22,434 nt of DNA from Methanobacteriota archaeon (GCA_002715545.1 PAZI01000063.1:1-22434), one strand, 5' to 3'; shown: positions 7,602 to 16,007, numbered from the stretch's first letter. Program-made: numbers and translations. Notes: generated from the letters alone by a model not told the origin.

Positions 7602-9452
7602 TTAGCCTTGGCGTGTTCTGATTCGAGCAAGCAGATCATTGATGACTTCGGCTTTTGGCTTAGCCCCAAGATCACCCTTGCCGTGTTCCCGGATTGCCAA
7701 GTTCCCGGCTTCCTGTTCCCGTTGACCGACGAGTAGGATGGTGTGGACCTTTTCCGTTTCCGCTCGGCGAATACGGGCGCCAATTTTGTCCGAAGTTGTG
7801 TCTAGACTGACGCGTATCTCGTGTTGGCGAAGCTCAGCAACTATTTCTTTGGCATATTCAACCTGATCATCGCCAAACGGTAAGAGGCGTACTTGGTCAG
7901 GCGCAAGCCAGAGTGGGAAGTTGCCGGCGTAATGTTCGATTAAAAATCCGATGAATCGCTCATGTGTTCCAAGCGGGGCGCGATGAATACATAGTGGGAT
8001 TTCCGGCTTGTTCTCGCGAGTTTTATATTCAAGGCCGAAGCGCTTGGGTACGGCGAAGTCAACTTGGTTTGTGGCGATGGTGAATTCGCGACCTGAGATA
8101 CTATAAATTTGTACGTCGATCTTTGGCCCATAAAAGGCCGCCTCATCCGGTACTTCCTCGAAATCGATACCCGACTCCAATAGTACGTTACGAACCATTT
8201 TTTCGGTTTGCTTCCACAACTCCGCCTCATCGACGTACTTATCGCCAAGTCGTTCAGGGCTGTGGGTGCTGAAGCGCATACTGTATTTCTTAAAACCGAA
8301 AATCTTGAAGTACTTTAGATACATCTCGTTGACAGCACGAAACTCATCGGCAAATTGCTCCGTGGTACAGTAGATGTGCGCGTCATTCATTTGCATCGAT
8401 CGTACGCGCATGAGACCCATCAGTTCGCCAGAACGTTCGTAGCGATAGCATGTGCCATATTCGGCTAGGCGCAGAGGGAGTTCTCGGTAGCTGCGCGGCA
8501 CGGCCGAGAAAATTTTGTGATGATGCGGGCAGTTCATAGCCTTGAGGTAAATCCGGTCGGTTGGCTTGTCTGGATCATCATCCTTTAGTTCCATCGGCGG
8601 AAACATGCTCTCGGCATAGTAGGGGAGGTGGCCTGAGGTTTTGTACATATTTTCGCGCGCCAGATGGGGCGTCCTCACCCGCTCATAGCCGGCCTCGAAC
8701 TCTGTCTCTTTGGCCAGCTTTTCTAGTTCCTCGATAAGTACTGTGCCCTTGGGCAGCCAGAGTGGCAGGCCGGGGCCTACGTCGTCGTCGAACGTGAATA
8801 ATTGCATCTTGCGACCAATTTTTCGGTGATCCCGCTTGCGAGCTTCCTCTTGCGCCTCGAGCCATTCATTGAGCTCGGTTTTGTTCTTGAACGCAGTGCC
8901 GTAGATGCGTTGCAACTGCGGGTTGTTTTCGTTGCCGCGATAGTAGGCGGCCGCGACGCGTAAGAGCTTAAACGCTTTGATGTTACCGGTGCGCATAACG
9001 TGCGGACCGGCGCAAAGGTCGACGAATTCACCATTCTGATAAAATGAAATCTCCTCACCTTCGGGGATGTCATCGATTCGCTCTACTTTGAAATGTTGGC
9101 CTCGCTTATTGTAGTAGGCCTTGGCGTCTTCACGCGTCTTTGCACTGCGTTCGAATATCTGATTTTCCTTCACCACCTTTTTCATTTCAGCTTCGATAGA
9201 CTCAAAGTCTTCGGGTGAAAACCGGTGTTTGATGTCGAAGTCGTAATAGAATCCTTCAGCGGTAGGCGGGCCGATATCGAGCTTAGCATCTGGCCAAAGG
9301 CGTAGCACGGCGGTTGCAAGGATATGGGCGCAGGAATGCCGCAGCCGCTCGAGGTTGCTCATCTGGTTGCGTTCCTCGATGGTTTTACGATGAATATCGT
9401 GTTTAGCTGATTCCATAAATTCTGTTTTCCGGCTGGTGAAACGCTTGGGCAT
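7602..9452 (-). CDS. thrS: Threonyl-tRNA synthetase lacking the TGS domain
   Basis: This class II aminoacyl-tRNA synthetase charges tRNA-Thr and edits Ser-tRNA-Thr. The editing domain is intact: RHSCAH (H39, H43) and CAGPH (C147, H151) match the HxxxH and CxxxH metal-like pocket. The catalytic core has MNCPHH (C308), the DAHIYC segment (H359) and CIHRAPLGTHERF (H490), the three zinc ligands. A C-terminal anticodon-binding domain runs from about 512 to 616. The N-terminal TGS domain of E. coli ThrS (about 60 residues) is absent. The core motifs MNCPHHH and RSMQMNDAH differ from the common MNCPGH and RGFTQDDAH forms but keep the ligands. The start is uncertain: ATG at 9452 is the longest, ATG at 9416 is possible, and ATG at 9362 has the best ribosome site (GAGGAA nine bases ahead) and starts just before the editing domain. 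It lies between jag and serA. Confidence 0.95.
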   Translation of the reverse strand: MPKRFTSRKTEFMESAKHDIHRKTIEERNQMSNLERLRHSCAHILATAVLRLWPDAKLDIGPPTAEGFYYDFDIKHRFSPEDFESIEAEMKKVVKENQIFERSAKTREDAKAYYNKRGQHFKVERIDDIPEGEEISFYQNGEFVDLCAGPHVMRTGNIKAFKLLRVAAAYYRGNENNPQLQRIYGTAFKNKTELNEWLEAQEEARKRDHRKIGRKMQLFTFDDDVGPGLPLWLPKGTVLIEELEKLAKETEFEAGYERVRTPHLARENMYKTSGHLPYYAESMFPPMELKDDDPDKPTDRIYLKAMNCPHHHKIFSAVPRSYRELPLRLAEYGTCYRYERSGELMGLMRVRSMQMNDAHIYCTTEQFADEFRAVNEMYLKYFKIFGFKKYSMRFSTHSPERLGDKYVDEAELWKQTEKMVRNVLLESGIDFEEVPDEAAFYGPKIDVQIYSISGREFTIATNQVDFAVPKRFGLEYKTRENKPEIPLCIHRAPLGTHERFIGFLIEHYAGNFPLWLAPDQVRLLPFGDDQVEYAKEIVAELRQHEIRVSLDTTSDKIGARIRRAETEKVHTILLVGQREQEAGNLAIREHGKGDLGAKPKAEVINDLLARIRTRQG

Positions 9453-9532
9453 GAAAACTTGAGCGCCTACCTGCTGGCATGTCGAAGATTAGAAATTTGT
9501 CCAGCGAAGGGCAAACCCTTGATCAGACCATG

Positions 9533-9994
9533 CTATCGTTTTGGACGCAGGATAATGGCCTTGTCGTGAGTGCCGTCGACCTCGACGCTTTGAGTTTCAA
9601 CATCCGGATCATCTTTCAGGGTGTTGTGGATGATGCGTCGGTCGTAAGAGTTCATTGGCTCGAGTTCGACAATGTCGCCCCAACGGCGGACTTGTTCAGC
9701 GGATTTAAGTGCCTTTTCAGCCAGTTTGTCCTGCTCGCTGAAGCGGTAGCCTGCCACGTCAATCTGCACCTTTTCCGCATTTTCATTGTTTTGAAAAAGC
9801 ATACGGTTAAGAATATACTGTAGATCCATCAAAGTTTGGCCCTTACGACCGATCAGTCGTCCGGAATCGTTTGGTGTCTGAAGGTCGAATACTTTTACGC
9901 CGTCTTTCTCTTTTTCTTCTATGGTTGCCTCAAAGCCTAGATTATTAAGGAGAGACTCGAGCAGAGACTTGGGATCTTGTGTTGATACACTCAT
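9533..9994 (-). CDS. Jag/KhpB-like KH and R3H domain RNA-binding protein
   Basis: This is a small cytoplasmic RNA-binding protein of the SpoIIIJ-associated (Jag/KhpB) family; 153 aa. It has a type II KH domain with the GRLIGRKGQTL loop (GRKG at 49-52), followed by an R3H domain whose motif is R119-x3-H123 with a downstream VETQSV stretch. The N-terminal Jag_N domain of the longer Firmicutes proteins is missing, as is common in other phyla. Its ATG overlaps the stop of yidC by 4 nt (ATGA), so translation is likely coupled. The position directly after yidC is the classical one and supports the call. In Firmicutes such proteins influence cell-division and envelope mRNAs; the targets here are unknown. 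Confidence 0.92.
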   Translation of the reverse strand: MSVSTQDPKSLLESLLNNLGFEATIEEKEKDGVKVFDLQTPNDSGRLIGRKGQTLMDLQYILNRMLFQNNENAEKVQIDVAGYRFSEQDKLAEKALKSAEQVRRWGDIVELEPMNSYDRRIIHNTLKDDPDVETQSVEVDGTHDKAIILRPKR

Positions 9995-11793
9995 GGTTTT
10001 GGTCGCGATTTTTTCTTTTGCTTTGGTTTGCTCTTGACCGGCTTGGCCAAGGGCGAAGGTGTTCCTTTAACGGGTGTGTTTACTACAATATTTTTGGTTA
10101 GTTTAGTTTGCAGGATGCTGAGCATATTCTGCACAGTCCAGTATAGAGTCAGACCAGAAGAAAATGTGTACAAGAAGAAGATGAACATCAGGGGCATGTA
10201 CTTCATGATCTTCTGCTGCATTGGGTCGGCGGTGGGTGAAACGGGTGTGATTCGAGCCTGAATGATCATCGTTGCTCCCATTATCAAGGGGAGAGGGTTA
10301 ATAGGAAAGCCAGCGACCTCAGCGATGGTATCCGCTTGAGACAAGTCGCAAGCCCATAGAAACTGTGCACCGCGGAGTTCGACTGCACTGCGGAGCATTA
10401 TGAAAAACCCTATGAACACGGGCATCTGGATAAGGATTGGTAGGCAACCGCCCATCGGATTGATCTTGTTTTCGCGCATGAACTCCATCATGCGTTTGTT
10501 CATTTTTTGTGGGTCGCTCTTATACTGTTCCCTTATTTCTGCCATTTGAGGTTGGTAAGCGGCCATGCGTTTCATCGACACTGTACTCGCTTTGGTAAGC
10601 GGCCAGAAAAGTAATTTAATGATTACTGTGATCAGGATGATACAAATGGCATAGCCAGGGCCAAAACTATGCAGACCGTTCATGGAACGAAGAAGCAACT
10701 TGGCAAAAAACCCGAATACGGGGGTATCGAAACCCATTATTGAATCGATCGAATTCTGATAGGTCTGAGCATGCGCTTCAAGTAGGCGGAATTCTTTCGG
10801 TCCGGCATAGGTGGTGAATTGCTGAACGAGACTGGTTCCGGGTTGCAGAACCTGAGCTTCATACTGCAAACTGGATAGTATACCAGTATGATGAATGTAC
10901 TGACGTCCGCTCTCATCATGAGGTTCGTTAATTAACCGATGAGTAGTCTTATGAGCGTACACTCGGCCGCCTTCGGCGCCTTCCATTGGAATGGTGGTCA
11001 TTGCGAAAAATCGGTTGTGAATGCCGACCCATTGCACCGGTTGACCAAGCGACATGAAATAGGCCCGTGGCGTTCCAGGAAAACAGCCCAGCATACGGTT
11101 GGCAAACCAAGCTTCATCAATTTCCATTATATCGTCGCCGTTGTGCCATTGAACACCCCAGACGGGATAGCCGCCGGTTTGGAGGGGCATTGCGGTCCCA
11201 AGCATCAGTTTTCGCTGGTTCAGCATGAGCGGCTCTGTCTTTGTATTGGTTAGGGAGAGTTTTGTGTGCAACAGATAATTTGTTCCGATTGTAAATTCTT
11301 TTGCTATCCGAATGCCGGCCTGATTGGTGGATATCATTGAGACGCTGTTGCCGTTGGCGATAATGGAGAATGCCGAGTCGTCCACTCCATCTAGCGCGAA
11401 AAACGGCAACTCAATTTCGTGGTTTAGTCGGATCACTTCATCATTATCTTCACTGTTATCGTTGCATGGCTTGGCCTTATGCGTTGTCAATGCAATCTCC
11501 TTTAGCCCGCCGGCGTTTGTGAATGTATAAATTGCCTCTGGCGTTTCAATTTTTGCAAGCGACTCCGTATTGGGGATCACTGGAGGACTAACAGATGGCG
11601 TTGTGAGACCCTGAGTCGGAAATTCATTGGAATTCACAGTTGGGGTGTTGCTTTGGACTGTGAACTGGGACGGGGGTGCGTTTGTCGGTTGAGGGGCTTG
11701 GGGCGGATTAGGGTACAGTTTTTGCAGCAGCGGCTGCCAGGTGAAGAGCAAAATAACGCAGACAGTGACAACTAAGATGGCGGTACGGTCCAT
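9991..11793 (-). CDS. yidC: Membrane protein insertase YidC
   Basis: YidC inserts and folds inner-membrane proteins, alone or with SecYEG. From ATG 11793 it is 600 aa. An N-terminal membrane anchor (about 4-20) is followed by a Pro/Asn/Thr-rich linker (about 28-75), a large periplasmic beta domain (about 80-345), and the conserved Oxa1/Alb3/YidC helical core (about 358-565) with NPMGGCLPILIQMPVF (445-460). The groove position usually held by arginine in proteobacteria is K393 (IIKLLFWPLT), a conservative change. The C-terminus is a strongly basic Lys/Pro tail suited to ribosome contact. The frame stays open upstream to 11880, but that part overlaps yidD in another frame and lacks family similarity. 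The 11793 start leaves a 7-bp gap after the yidD stop. It is part of the rpmH-rnpA-yidD-yidC-jag block. Confidence 0.95.
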   Translation of the reverse strand: MDRTAILVVTVCVILLFTWQPLLQKLYPNPPQAPQPTNAPPSQFTVQSNTPTVNSNEFPTQGLTTPSVSPPVIPNTESLAKIETPEAIYTFTNAGGLKEIALTTHKAKPCNDNSEDNDEVIRLNHEIELPFFALDGVDDSAFSIIANGNSVSMISTNQAGIRIAKEFTIGTNYLLHTKLSLTNTKTEPLMLNQRKLMLGTAMPLQTGGYPVWGVQWHNGDDIMEIDEAWFANRMLGCFPGTPRAYFMSLGQPVQWVGIHNRFFAMTTIPMEGAEGGRVYAHKTTHRLINEPHDESGRQYIHHTGILSSLQYEAQVLQPGTSLVQQFTTYAGPKEFRLLEAHAQTYQNSIDSIMGFDTPVFGFFAKLLLRSMNGLHSFGPGYAICIILITVIIKLLFWPLTKASTVSMKRMAAYQPQMAEIREQYKSDPQKMNKRMMEFMRENKINPMGGCLPILIQMPVFIGFFIMLRSAVELRGAQFLWACDLSQADTIAEVAGFPINPLPLIMGATMIIQARITPVSPTADPMQQKIMKYMPLMFIFFLYTFSSGLTLYWTVQNMLSILQTKLTKNIVVNTPVKGTPSPLAKPVKSKPKQKKKSRPKP

Positions 11794-11800
11794 GAAAAGT

Positions 11801-12052
11801 CTAATGGTTTGGTTTTGCAGGGACAGGATCGTGGCCGCAGCCCCCCCAAGGATGGCAGCGCAGCAGGCGGTGTAATCCAAGTAATACCCCTTGAATCGCT
11901 CCGAGTGAGCGCACTGCCTGAATGGTGAATTCCGAGCAGGTGGGCGTAAATCTGCATGATGCTCCCGGCCCGCAAAGAATGTTTTTTAGGGGTGAAAGAG
12001 CAACTTGATAGAGTCTAATCAGCCAAACTAGCGCATATTGGGCTGTGTTCAT
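11801..12052 (-). CDS. yidD: Membrane protein insertion efficiency factor YidD
   Basis: YidD is a small membrane-associated protein that assists YidC-dependent insertion. This copy has 83 aa, a typical length. Family signatures are the amphipathic start with LIRLYQVALSPLK, then CRFTPTCSEFTIQAV with its conserved cysteines, and HRLLRCHPWGGCGHDPVP near the C-terminus. The ATG is three bases after the rnpA stop codon, and yidC begins 7 bp after its own stop, the standard order. There is no Shine-Dalgarno, so translational coupling to rnpA is likely. Confidence 0.95.
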   Translation of the reverse strand: MNTAQYALVWLIRLYQVALSPLKNILCGPGASCRFTPTCSEFTIQAVRSLGAIQGVLLGLHRLLRCHPWGGCGHDPVPAKPNH

Positions 12053-12055
12053 TTT

Positions 12056-12457
12056 TTATAGGGTATTGGTTGGATAGGCGGGTGCTACATTATCAGGTAG
12101 GAGACCGACTTGTTTGAGTAGTAATAGAAAATGGCGTTCGACTGAATGGAAACTTCTGCCAACAATCGAGCGACGGGCGACTAGTACTAGATCTACAGGT
12201 TGAAGGATTTCGTGACTATGAAGCCTGAAACACTCTCTCAATAGTCGCCGAGTGCGATTGCGGACGTTTGCCTTGCCGATGCGCCGACTAGTAACCACTC
12301 CTAGCCGTGATCGACTGCATTCAGGTATCGGTCTCCAATTTGCCAAAATACATCCTTTAGCCAATCGGATTCCTCCTTCACGGGCAATCCGAAAATCCGC
12401 GTTGGCTTGAATTCGGCTACATTTGGGAAGTCGCGCGATGTGGCCGCAGGCCGTCAT
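12056..12457 (-). CDS. rnpA: Ribonuclease P protein component
   Basis: This is the protein subunit of RNase P, which binds the 5' leader of pre-tRNA and aids the catalytic RNA; 133 aa. The N-terminal RLPKCSRI and DF segment is followed by the RNR-type core SRLGVVTSRRIGKANVRNR, then TRRLLRECFR, and the DLVLVARR strand. The RNR motif (KANVRNRTRR) carries the conserved RNA-contacting arginines. It starts 17 bp after rpmH and ends 3 bp before yidD. A slightly shorter start is possible because the first residues (MTACGHIA) are not conserved in the family. The RNase P RNA gene is not in this window. Confidence 0.95.
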   Translation of the reverse strand: MTACGHIARLPKCSRIQANADFRIAREGGIRLAKGCILANWRPIPECSRSRLGVVTSRRIGKANVRNRTRRLLRECFRLHSHEILQPVDLVLVARRSIVGRSFHSVERHFLLLLKQVGLLPDNVAPAYPTNTL

Positions 12458-12474
12458 GGGTGCCGGTTAGGGCT

Positions 12475-12612
12475 TCAGGCCGGGGTGAGTTTTGCTCGCC
12501 CTCGTGCGCGTCTGCCAGCCAGTATTTTGCGTCCAGCTTTGGTCGCCATTCGGGCACGGAAACCATGTCTACGTTTCCGTTTGATGTTCGACGGTTGAAA
12601 TGTCTGCTTCAT
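12475..12612 (-). CDS. rpmH: 50S ribosomal protein L34
   Basis: Translating the minus strand from the ATG at 12612 gives a 45-residue protein. It starts [20 protein letters not shown], continues with [20 protein letters not shown] and ends KLTPA. This is the canonical L34 sequence, with the QPS/KRKRxHGFRxRM and GRxIlaxRRxkGR blocks intact. L34 is a small, very basic protein of the large ribosomal subunit that contacts 23S rRNA. It heads the rnpA-yidD-yidC-jag block as in most bacteria. A candidate promoter lies about 100 bp upstream. No Shine-Dalgarno is visible; the leader just ahead of the ATG is A/T-rich. Confidence 0.97.
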   Translation of the reverse strand: MKQTFQPSNIKRKRRHGFRARMATKAGRKILAGRRARGRAKLTPA

Positions 12613-12840
12613 CTTATAAATATCATTTAATTGGGAGGGAAACCGCGACAAGCCACAATTGCTTCATCAAGTGATTCCTTTTTTTCCTCCGCAGCGAAAA
12701 AGGCAAAAAAAATTACCAGTGACAATTTGCCTGTCAAGCATTGAGCCGCTTAAAACGGTTTGAAAACACTATTTTTGCACTTAAAACCTGATTGTGCTGC
12801 CAATTCACCCATTTCTTCCTAATCTTATTCCTTTCAGCTC
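12613..12840. other. Divergent intergenic region between rpmH and the MiaE-like gene
   Basis: This is 228 bp of A/T-rich sequence between two divergent starts. It contains the candidate rpmH promoter and the T/A-rich inverted repeat described with it. I looked for DnaA boxes because rpmH often neighbours oriC, and found none. No convincing promoter for the rightward gene was found. The stretch just ahead of the rightward ATG is pyrimidine-rich and has no Shine-Dalgarno. Confidence 0.6.
12710..12737 (-). promoter_or_regulatory. Candidate sigma-70 promoter for the rpmH block
   Basis: On the minus strand a perfect -35 TTGACA (plus 12732-12737) is followed by a 16-nt spacer and a weaker -10 TAATTT (plus 12710-12715). 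The predicted start near 12703 gives a leader of about 90 nt before rpmH. Just at that start there is a 7-bp inverted repeat (CCTTTTT at 12677-12683, AAAAAGG at 12697-12703) that could form a 5' stem in the transcript. Based on eye inspection only. Confidence 0.5.
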
Positions 12841-13413
12841 ATGTTGATGCTTCGTGCCAACCCACCCGAAACCTGGCTCTCCAAGGTTATATCCAATCTA
12901 GATGCAGTTCTGGTCGACCATGCACACTTGGAACGTAAAGCCGCTAGGTCGGCCATCTCTCTTCAACGCTACCGCCAACTCGGGGCGTACATCAAAGAAT
13001 TGACAAATATCGCCATTGAGGAATTAGAACACTTTAAGATTGTTCTTAATTTATTGGATGAAAGGAAAATACCGTTTACTCAAGCAGTTGCGAGTCCTTG
13101 GATTTCAGGGTTAATGACTACTGTTCGCAAGGGCCGCAACGAACAGGTTATCGACCATTTGCTTTGCGCTGCTATGATTGAGGGCCGAAGCTGTGAAAAA
13201 TTCCTGCTGCTTAGGGATGCACTGAAGTCAGAAGATCCAGCATTGGCCAAGTTTTACGGTGATTTGGTTGAATCCGAAGGCAATCATTATGCTAGCTACC
13301 TGCTGATGGCAAAGGGCATCGATGAATCGGAAACTAATCGACGACTCGAGTTTTACCTAGAATTGGATGCGGAATTGGTTCAGCGGCCGAGCAACCTAAA
13401 TATCCTCCACTGA
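12841..13413 (+). CDS. miaE: tRNA-(ms2io6A)-hydroxylase, MiaE-like diiron protein
   Basis: MiaE is an O2-dependent nonheme diiron hydroxylase that converts ms2i6A to ms2io6A at position 37 of tRNAs reading UNN codons; 190 aa, close to the family length. It is an all-helical ferritin-like fold with the ligand motifs in order: DHAHLERKAA (E31), EELEHF (E61 and H64), IEGRSCEKF (E114), and ESEGNHY (E146 and H149). The WLSKV start and the EGRSCEKF block are typical of MiaE rather than of ferritin or rubrerythrin. It is divergent from rpmH. Upstream modification genes miaA and miaB are not in the window. The ATG at 12841 has a pyrimidine-rich leader; the third codon is also ATG, so the start could be 6 nt later. 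Confidence 0.9.
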   Translation: MLMLRANPPETWLSKVISNLDAVLVDHAHLERKAARSAISLQRYRQLGAYIKELTNIAIEELEHFKIVLNLLDERKIPFTQAVASPWISGLMTTVRKGRNEQVIDHLLCAAMIEGRSCEKFLLLRDALKSEDPALAKFYGDLVESEGNHYASYLLMAKGIDESETNRRLEFYLELDAELVQRPSNLNILH

Positions 13414-13441
13414 ATGGCTGATTAACCAAGTTTTTCGGTCA

Positions 13442-13459
13442 AAAAAAAGATCTTTTTTT
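13442..13459. repeat. 18-bp perfect A/T palindrome between miaE and the DUF1549 gene
   Basis: Seven A, GATC, seven T form a perfect palindrome 30 bp after the miaE stop. The A-run followed by a T-run could act as a weak bidirectional terminator or as intrinsically bent DNA. There is no loop, so hairpin formation would be limited. Confidence 0.5.
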
Positions 13460-13502
13460 CCGCTTGCATCTTTTCCCCAACGAACGATCTTTTCCTAAAA
13501 CT

Positions 13503-16007
13503 ATGACTGTTGATTTGTTCGCATCTGCAAGAAGTTTTGCGTGCATTTTTGGAGTGTTGGGCTTTGGGCTAATTGGAATTCGCCCTGCAGAGGCCGAACT
13601 CGCGATAACGAGACCCGGTTGGGGTGGTAAACCATTGTCGTATGTGAGTCTCACCGGTGCCGACGCTCGTCAGCAGTTACTGGTAACTCGACTGCATGAT
13701 GATGGCTTGGTCACCGATCAGACTAGGCAAGTGGCGTTCACCTCCGAACCTGCTGGCTTAGTTCGGATTACAAGCGGCTTAGTTGAGCCTTTAGCTAATG
13801 GGGAGGGTGTTATTATAGCTCGAATCGATACAGGGCAGGATTCTTCTATTCCATTCAAAGTCACCGATGTATCGAAAGTAAAGTCAGTAAATTTTGCAAG
13901 TTCAATTGTTCCGCTTTTCACAAAGTATGGTTGTAACGGCGGTGGATGCCATGGGAAATCGGGTGGACAGAATGGGTTCAAGCTTTCCCTCCTTGGTTTT
14001 GAACCGCAGGAGGATTATGAGTATCTACTGCGGGAGGCTCGAGGGCGTCGAATTTTTCCGGCCGCACCAGAGCGCAGTTTATTGCTGCTAAAAGCTACTG
14101 GCCAGTTGCCGCATGGTGGTGGTTCGCGGGTTAGCCCTGATTCATTTGACTACAAAACTTTTGTCAAATGGATGCGTCAGGGCATGCCATATGGTAAACC
14201 AGATGATCCAAAGTTGGAAGCTATTGAGGTGCATCCAGCCGAAAGGGTTATGATGCCTGAAGCACGTCAACAACTTGTTGTTCTCGCGAGAATGACCGAT
14301 GGATCTGTCGAAGACATAACCCGTTCGGCAGTCTTTGAGGTAAACGATTTGGAATATGCCGAAGCCGATAACACAGGAATAGTATCGGCTGGTAACAAAT
14401 CGGGAGAAATTGCGGTCATGATTCGATATCAAGACAAGGCAACTGTGTTCCGCGCTTCTGTACCACTGGGAGCCCCCCTGGGAAATCTCCCGAAGGAAAA
14501 AAACTTTGTCGATCGATTTGTTTTTGCAAAGTGGAAGAAAGTCGGTATGCCACCTTCTGAGGTTGTTAATGATTCGACTTACCTGCGTCGCGTCACGCTG
14601 GATATAGCCGGTCGTTTGCCTACTGTCGCTGAGACAAATTCGTACCTCAGCGACTCTGCACAAGACAAGCGGGATCTCCTTGTTGACCGACTTCTCCGTG
14701 GTGAAGAATATGCCGAGTATTTCGCGAACAAATGGTCGGCTCTTTTGCGGAACAAGCGCGCGAACGGTGCCCAGCTTCGAACGACTCTTGCCTTCTACGA
14801 CTGGATCAAGGAGAGCATTTACAATAACAAGCCGTACGATCGTTTTGTGCGTGAAATAGTAGCGGCATCGGGAGGCATTGATCAGAGCCCTGCAACCGCG
14901 TGGTTCAAACAGGTTAATTCGCAGCAGGAGCAGATGGAAGATACTGCCCAGCTATTTCTCGGCACACGACTCCAGTGTGCTCAGTGCCACCATCATCCGT
15001 TTGAAAAATGGTCGCAGAACGATTATTACAAGTTTATGGCGTTTTTCTCACGGGTGGGGAAAGCGCCATCCGGTCGTCCGGGTGAGGAAATTGTTTTCCA
15101 CCGCGCAGGGGTGGCTCAGGTTACCAATAAAAAAACCAATAAACCGGTTAAGCCGGCCGGGCTGGGTAGCGGAGTGTTTAAGATTAAGCCGGTCGACGAT
15201 CCTCGGCATAAACTGGTGGACTGGATGCGTGCTGATCGTAACAGGTTGTTTTCGAAAACGATGGTGAATCGGTACTGGAAACATTTCTTTGGCCGAGGTT
15301 TGGTCAATCCAGAGGATGATTTTCGTTCTACTAATCCGGCGACTCATCCTGGACTACTGGACGCACTTGCTACGTATTTCGAAAAAAGCGGTTATGATAT
15401 GAAGGCATTGGTTCGACTCATAGCCACGTCTGTGACATATCAACTAAGTTCTGTTCCGAACAAACACAACGCGGCAGATAGGCATTATTTCTCACGGTTT
15501 CAGCCTAAACGCCTCTCAGCAGAGGTGCTTTATGATTCATTGAACGATCTTATTCTGGCACGTAGCAACTTCGGAGGTTTGCCGGTGGGTACGCGAGCAG
15601 TCTGCCTGCCTGACAACAGTTACAATAGCTCAAATTATTTTTTGAGTGTGTTTGGTCGGCCGGACTCCTCGAGTGCATGCGAGTGTGAGCGCTCCCAAGA
15701 GGCTAGTCTTGCTCAGAGCCTGCATCTATTTAACGCTAAGAATATTCATGAACAACTAGCGCGCAAGGATGGTCGAGCAGCCCAACTGGCTGGTGACAAA
15801 AGCCTAGATCATGCAGCCAAAATTAGAAGTTTGTATTACAGGGCTTTCTCTCGCTCACCTCGTAGTGAGGAAGCTGAGGTCGCGCTCGCCTATTTGGCTA
15901 CAGAGATAACTGACAAGGAAGGGAAGGTAGTCGACAAAATAAAGGAGCGTTACGAGGATATTCTTTGGGCCTTGGCTAACACCAAGGAGTTTTTATTTAA
16001 CCATTGA
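13503..16007 (+). CDS. Secreted DUF1549/DUF1553 (PSCyt-type) protein with Ig-like domain and two CxnCH heme-like motifs
   Basis: This exported 834-aa protein belongs to a family expanded in Planctomycetota and Verrucomicrobiota. A signal peptide covers about 1-31 (hydrophobic CIFGVLGFGLIGI, then AEA). Next come a beta-rich N-terminal region, a PSCyt1-like segment with CNGGGCH (C144, C149, H150; a CX4CH spacing) followed by NGFKLSLLGF, a Big_2/Ig-like domain (about 240-320), DUF1549 (about 332-510) containing CAQCH (C492, C495, H496), and DUF1553 (about 565-830) with KTMVNRYWKHFFGRGLV. The family is often linked to degradation of complex polysaccharides, but no enzymatic activity is firmly known. 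ATG 13503 is preferred over an upstream GTG-type start at 13464 because it places the signal peptide correctly. It ends 69 bp before its PPC-domain neighbour. The DUF1501 protein usually paired with this family is not next to it. Confidence 0.9.
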   Translation: MTVDLFASARSFACIFGVLGFGLIGIRPAEAELAITRPGWGGKPLSYVSLTGADARQQLLVTRLHDDGLVTDQTRQVAFTSEPAGLVRITSGLVEPLANGEGVIIARIDTGQDSSIPFKVTDVSKVKSVNFASSIVPLFTKYGCNGGGCHGKSGGQNGFKLSLLGFEPQEDYEYLLREARGRRIFPAAPERSLLLLKATGQLPHGGGSRVSPDSFDYKTFVKWMRQGMPYGKPDDPKLEAIEVHPAERVMMPEARQQLVVLARMTDGSVEDITRSAVFEVNDLEYAEADNTGIVSAGNKSGEIAVMIRYQDKATVFRASVPLGAPLGNLPKEKNFVDRFVFAKWKKVGMPPSEVVNDSTYLRRVTLDIAGRLPTVAETNSYLSDSAQDKRDLLVDRLLRGEEYAEYFANKWSALLRNKRANGAQLRTTLAFYDWIKESIYNNKPYDRFVREIVAASGGIDQSPATAWFKQVNSQQEQMEDTAQLFLGTRLQCAQCHHHPFEKWSQNDYYKFMAFFSRVGKAPSGRPGEEIVFHRAGVAQVTNKKTNKPVKPAGLGSGVFKIKPVDDPRHKLVDWMRADRNRLFSKTMVNRYWKHFFGRGLVNPEDDFRSTNPATHPGLLDALATYFEKSGYDMKALVRLIATSVTYQLSSVPNKHNAADRHYFSRFQPKRLSAEVLYDSLNDLILARSNFGGLPVGTRAVCLPDNSYNSSNYFLSVFGRPDSSSACECERSQEASLAQSLHLFNAKNIHEQLARKDGRAAQLAGDKSLDHAAKIRSLYYRAFSRSPRSEEAEVALAYLATEITDKEGKVVDKIKERYEDILWALANTKEFLFNH

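Noticed and set aside
9507..9520. AAGGG-CAAA-CCCTT hairpin between jag and thrS as a terminator
   Set aside because: The stem is only 5 bp and no T-run follows in the direction of transcription; thrS is probably co-transcribed or has an unseen promoter.
9453..9532. T-box or other tRNA-responsive leader before thrS
   Set aside because: The gap is only 80 bp, shows no T-box core sequence, and the organism does not look like a Firmicute.
11794..11880. Upstream extension of yidC starting at 11880
   Set aside because: It overlaps yidD in another frame and adds a Cys/Ala-rich stretch unlike YidC N-termini; the ATG at 11793 places the membrane anchor first.
12613..12840. Replication origin next to rpmH
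   Set aside because: No DnaA-box-like TTATNCACA sequences, no dnaA or dnaN gene; only A/T-rich promoter-like sequence is seen.
14142..14663. 173-codon open frame on the minus strand inside the DUF1549 gene
   Set aside because: It is antisense to well-conserved family motifs, has no recognisable domain and is best explained as a shadow of the real gene.
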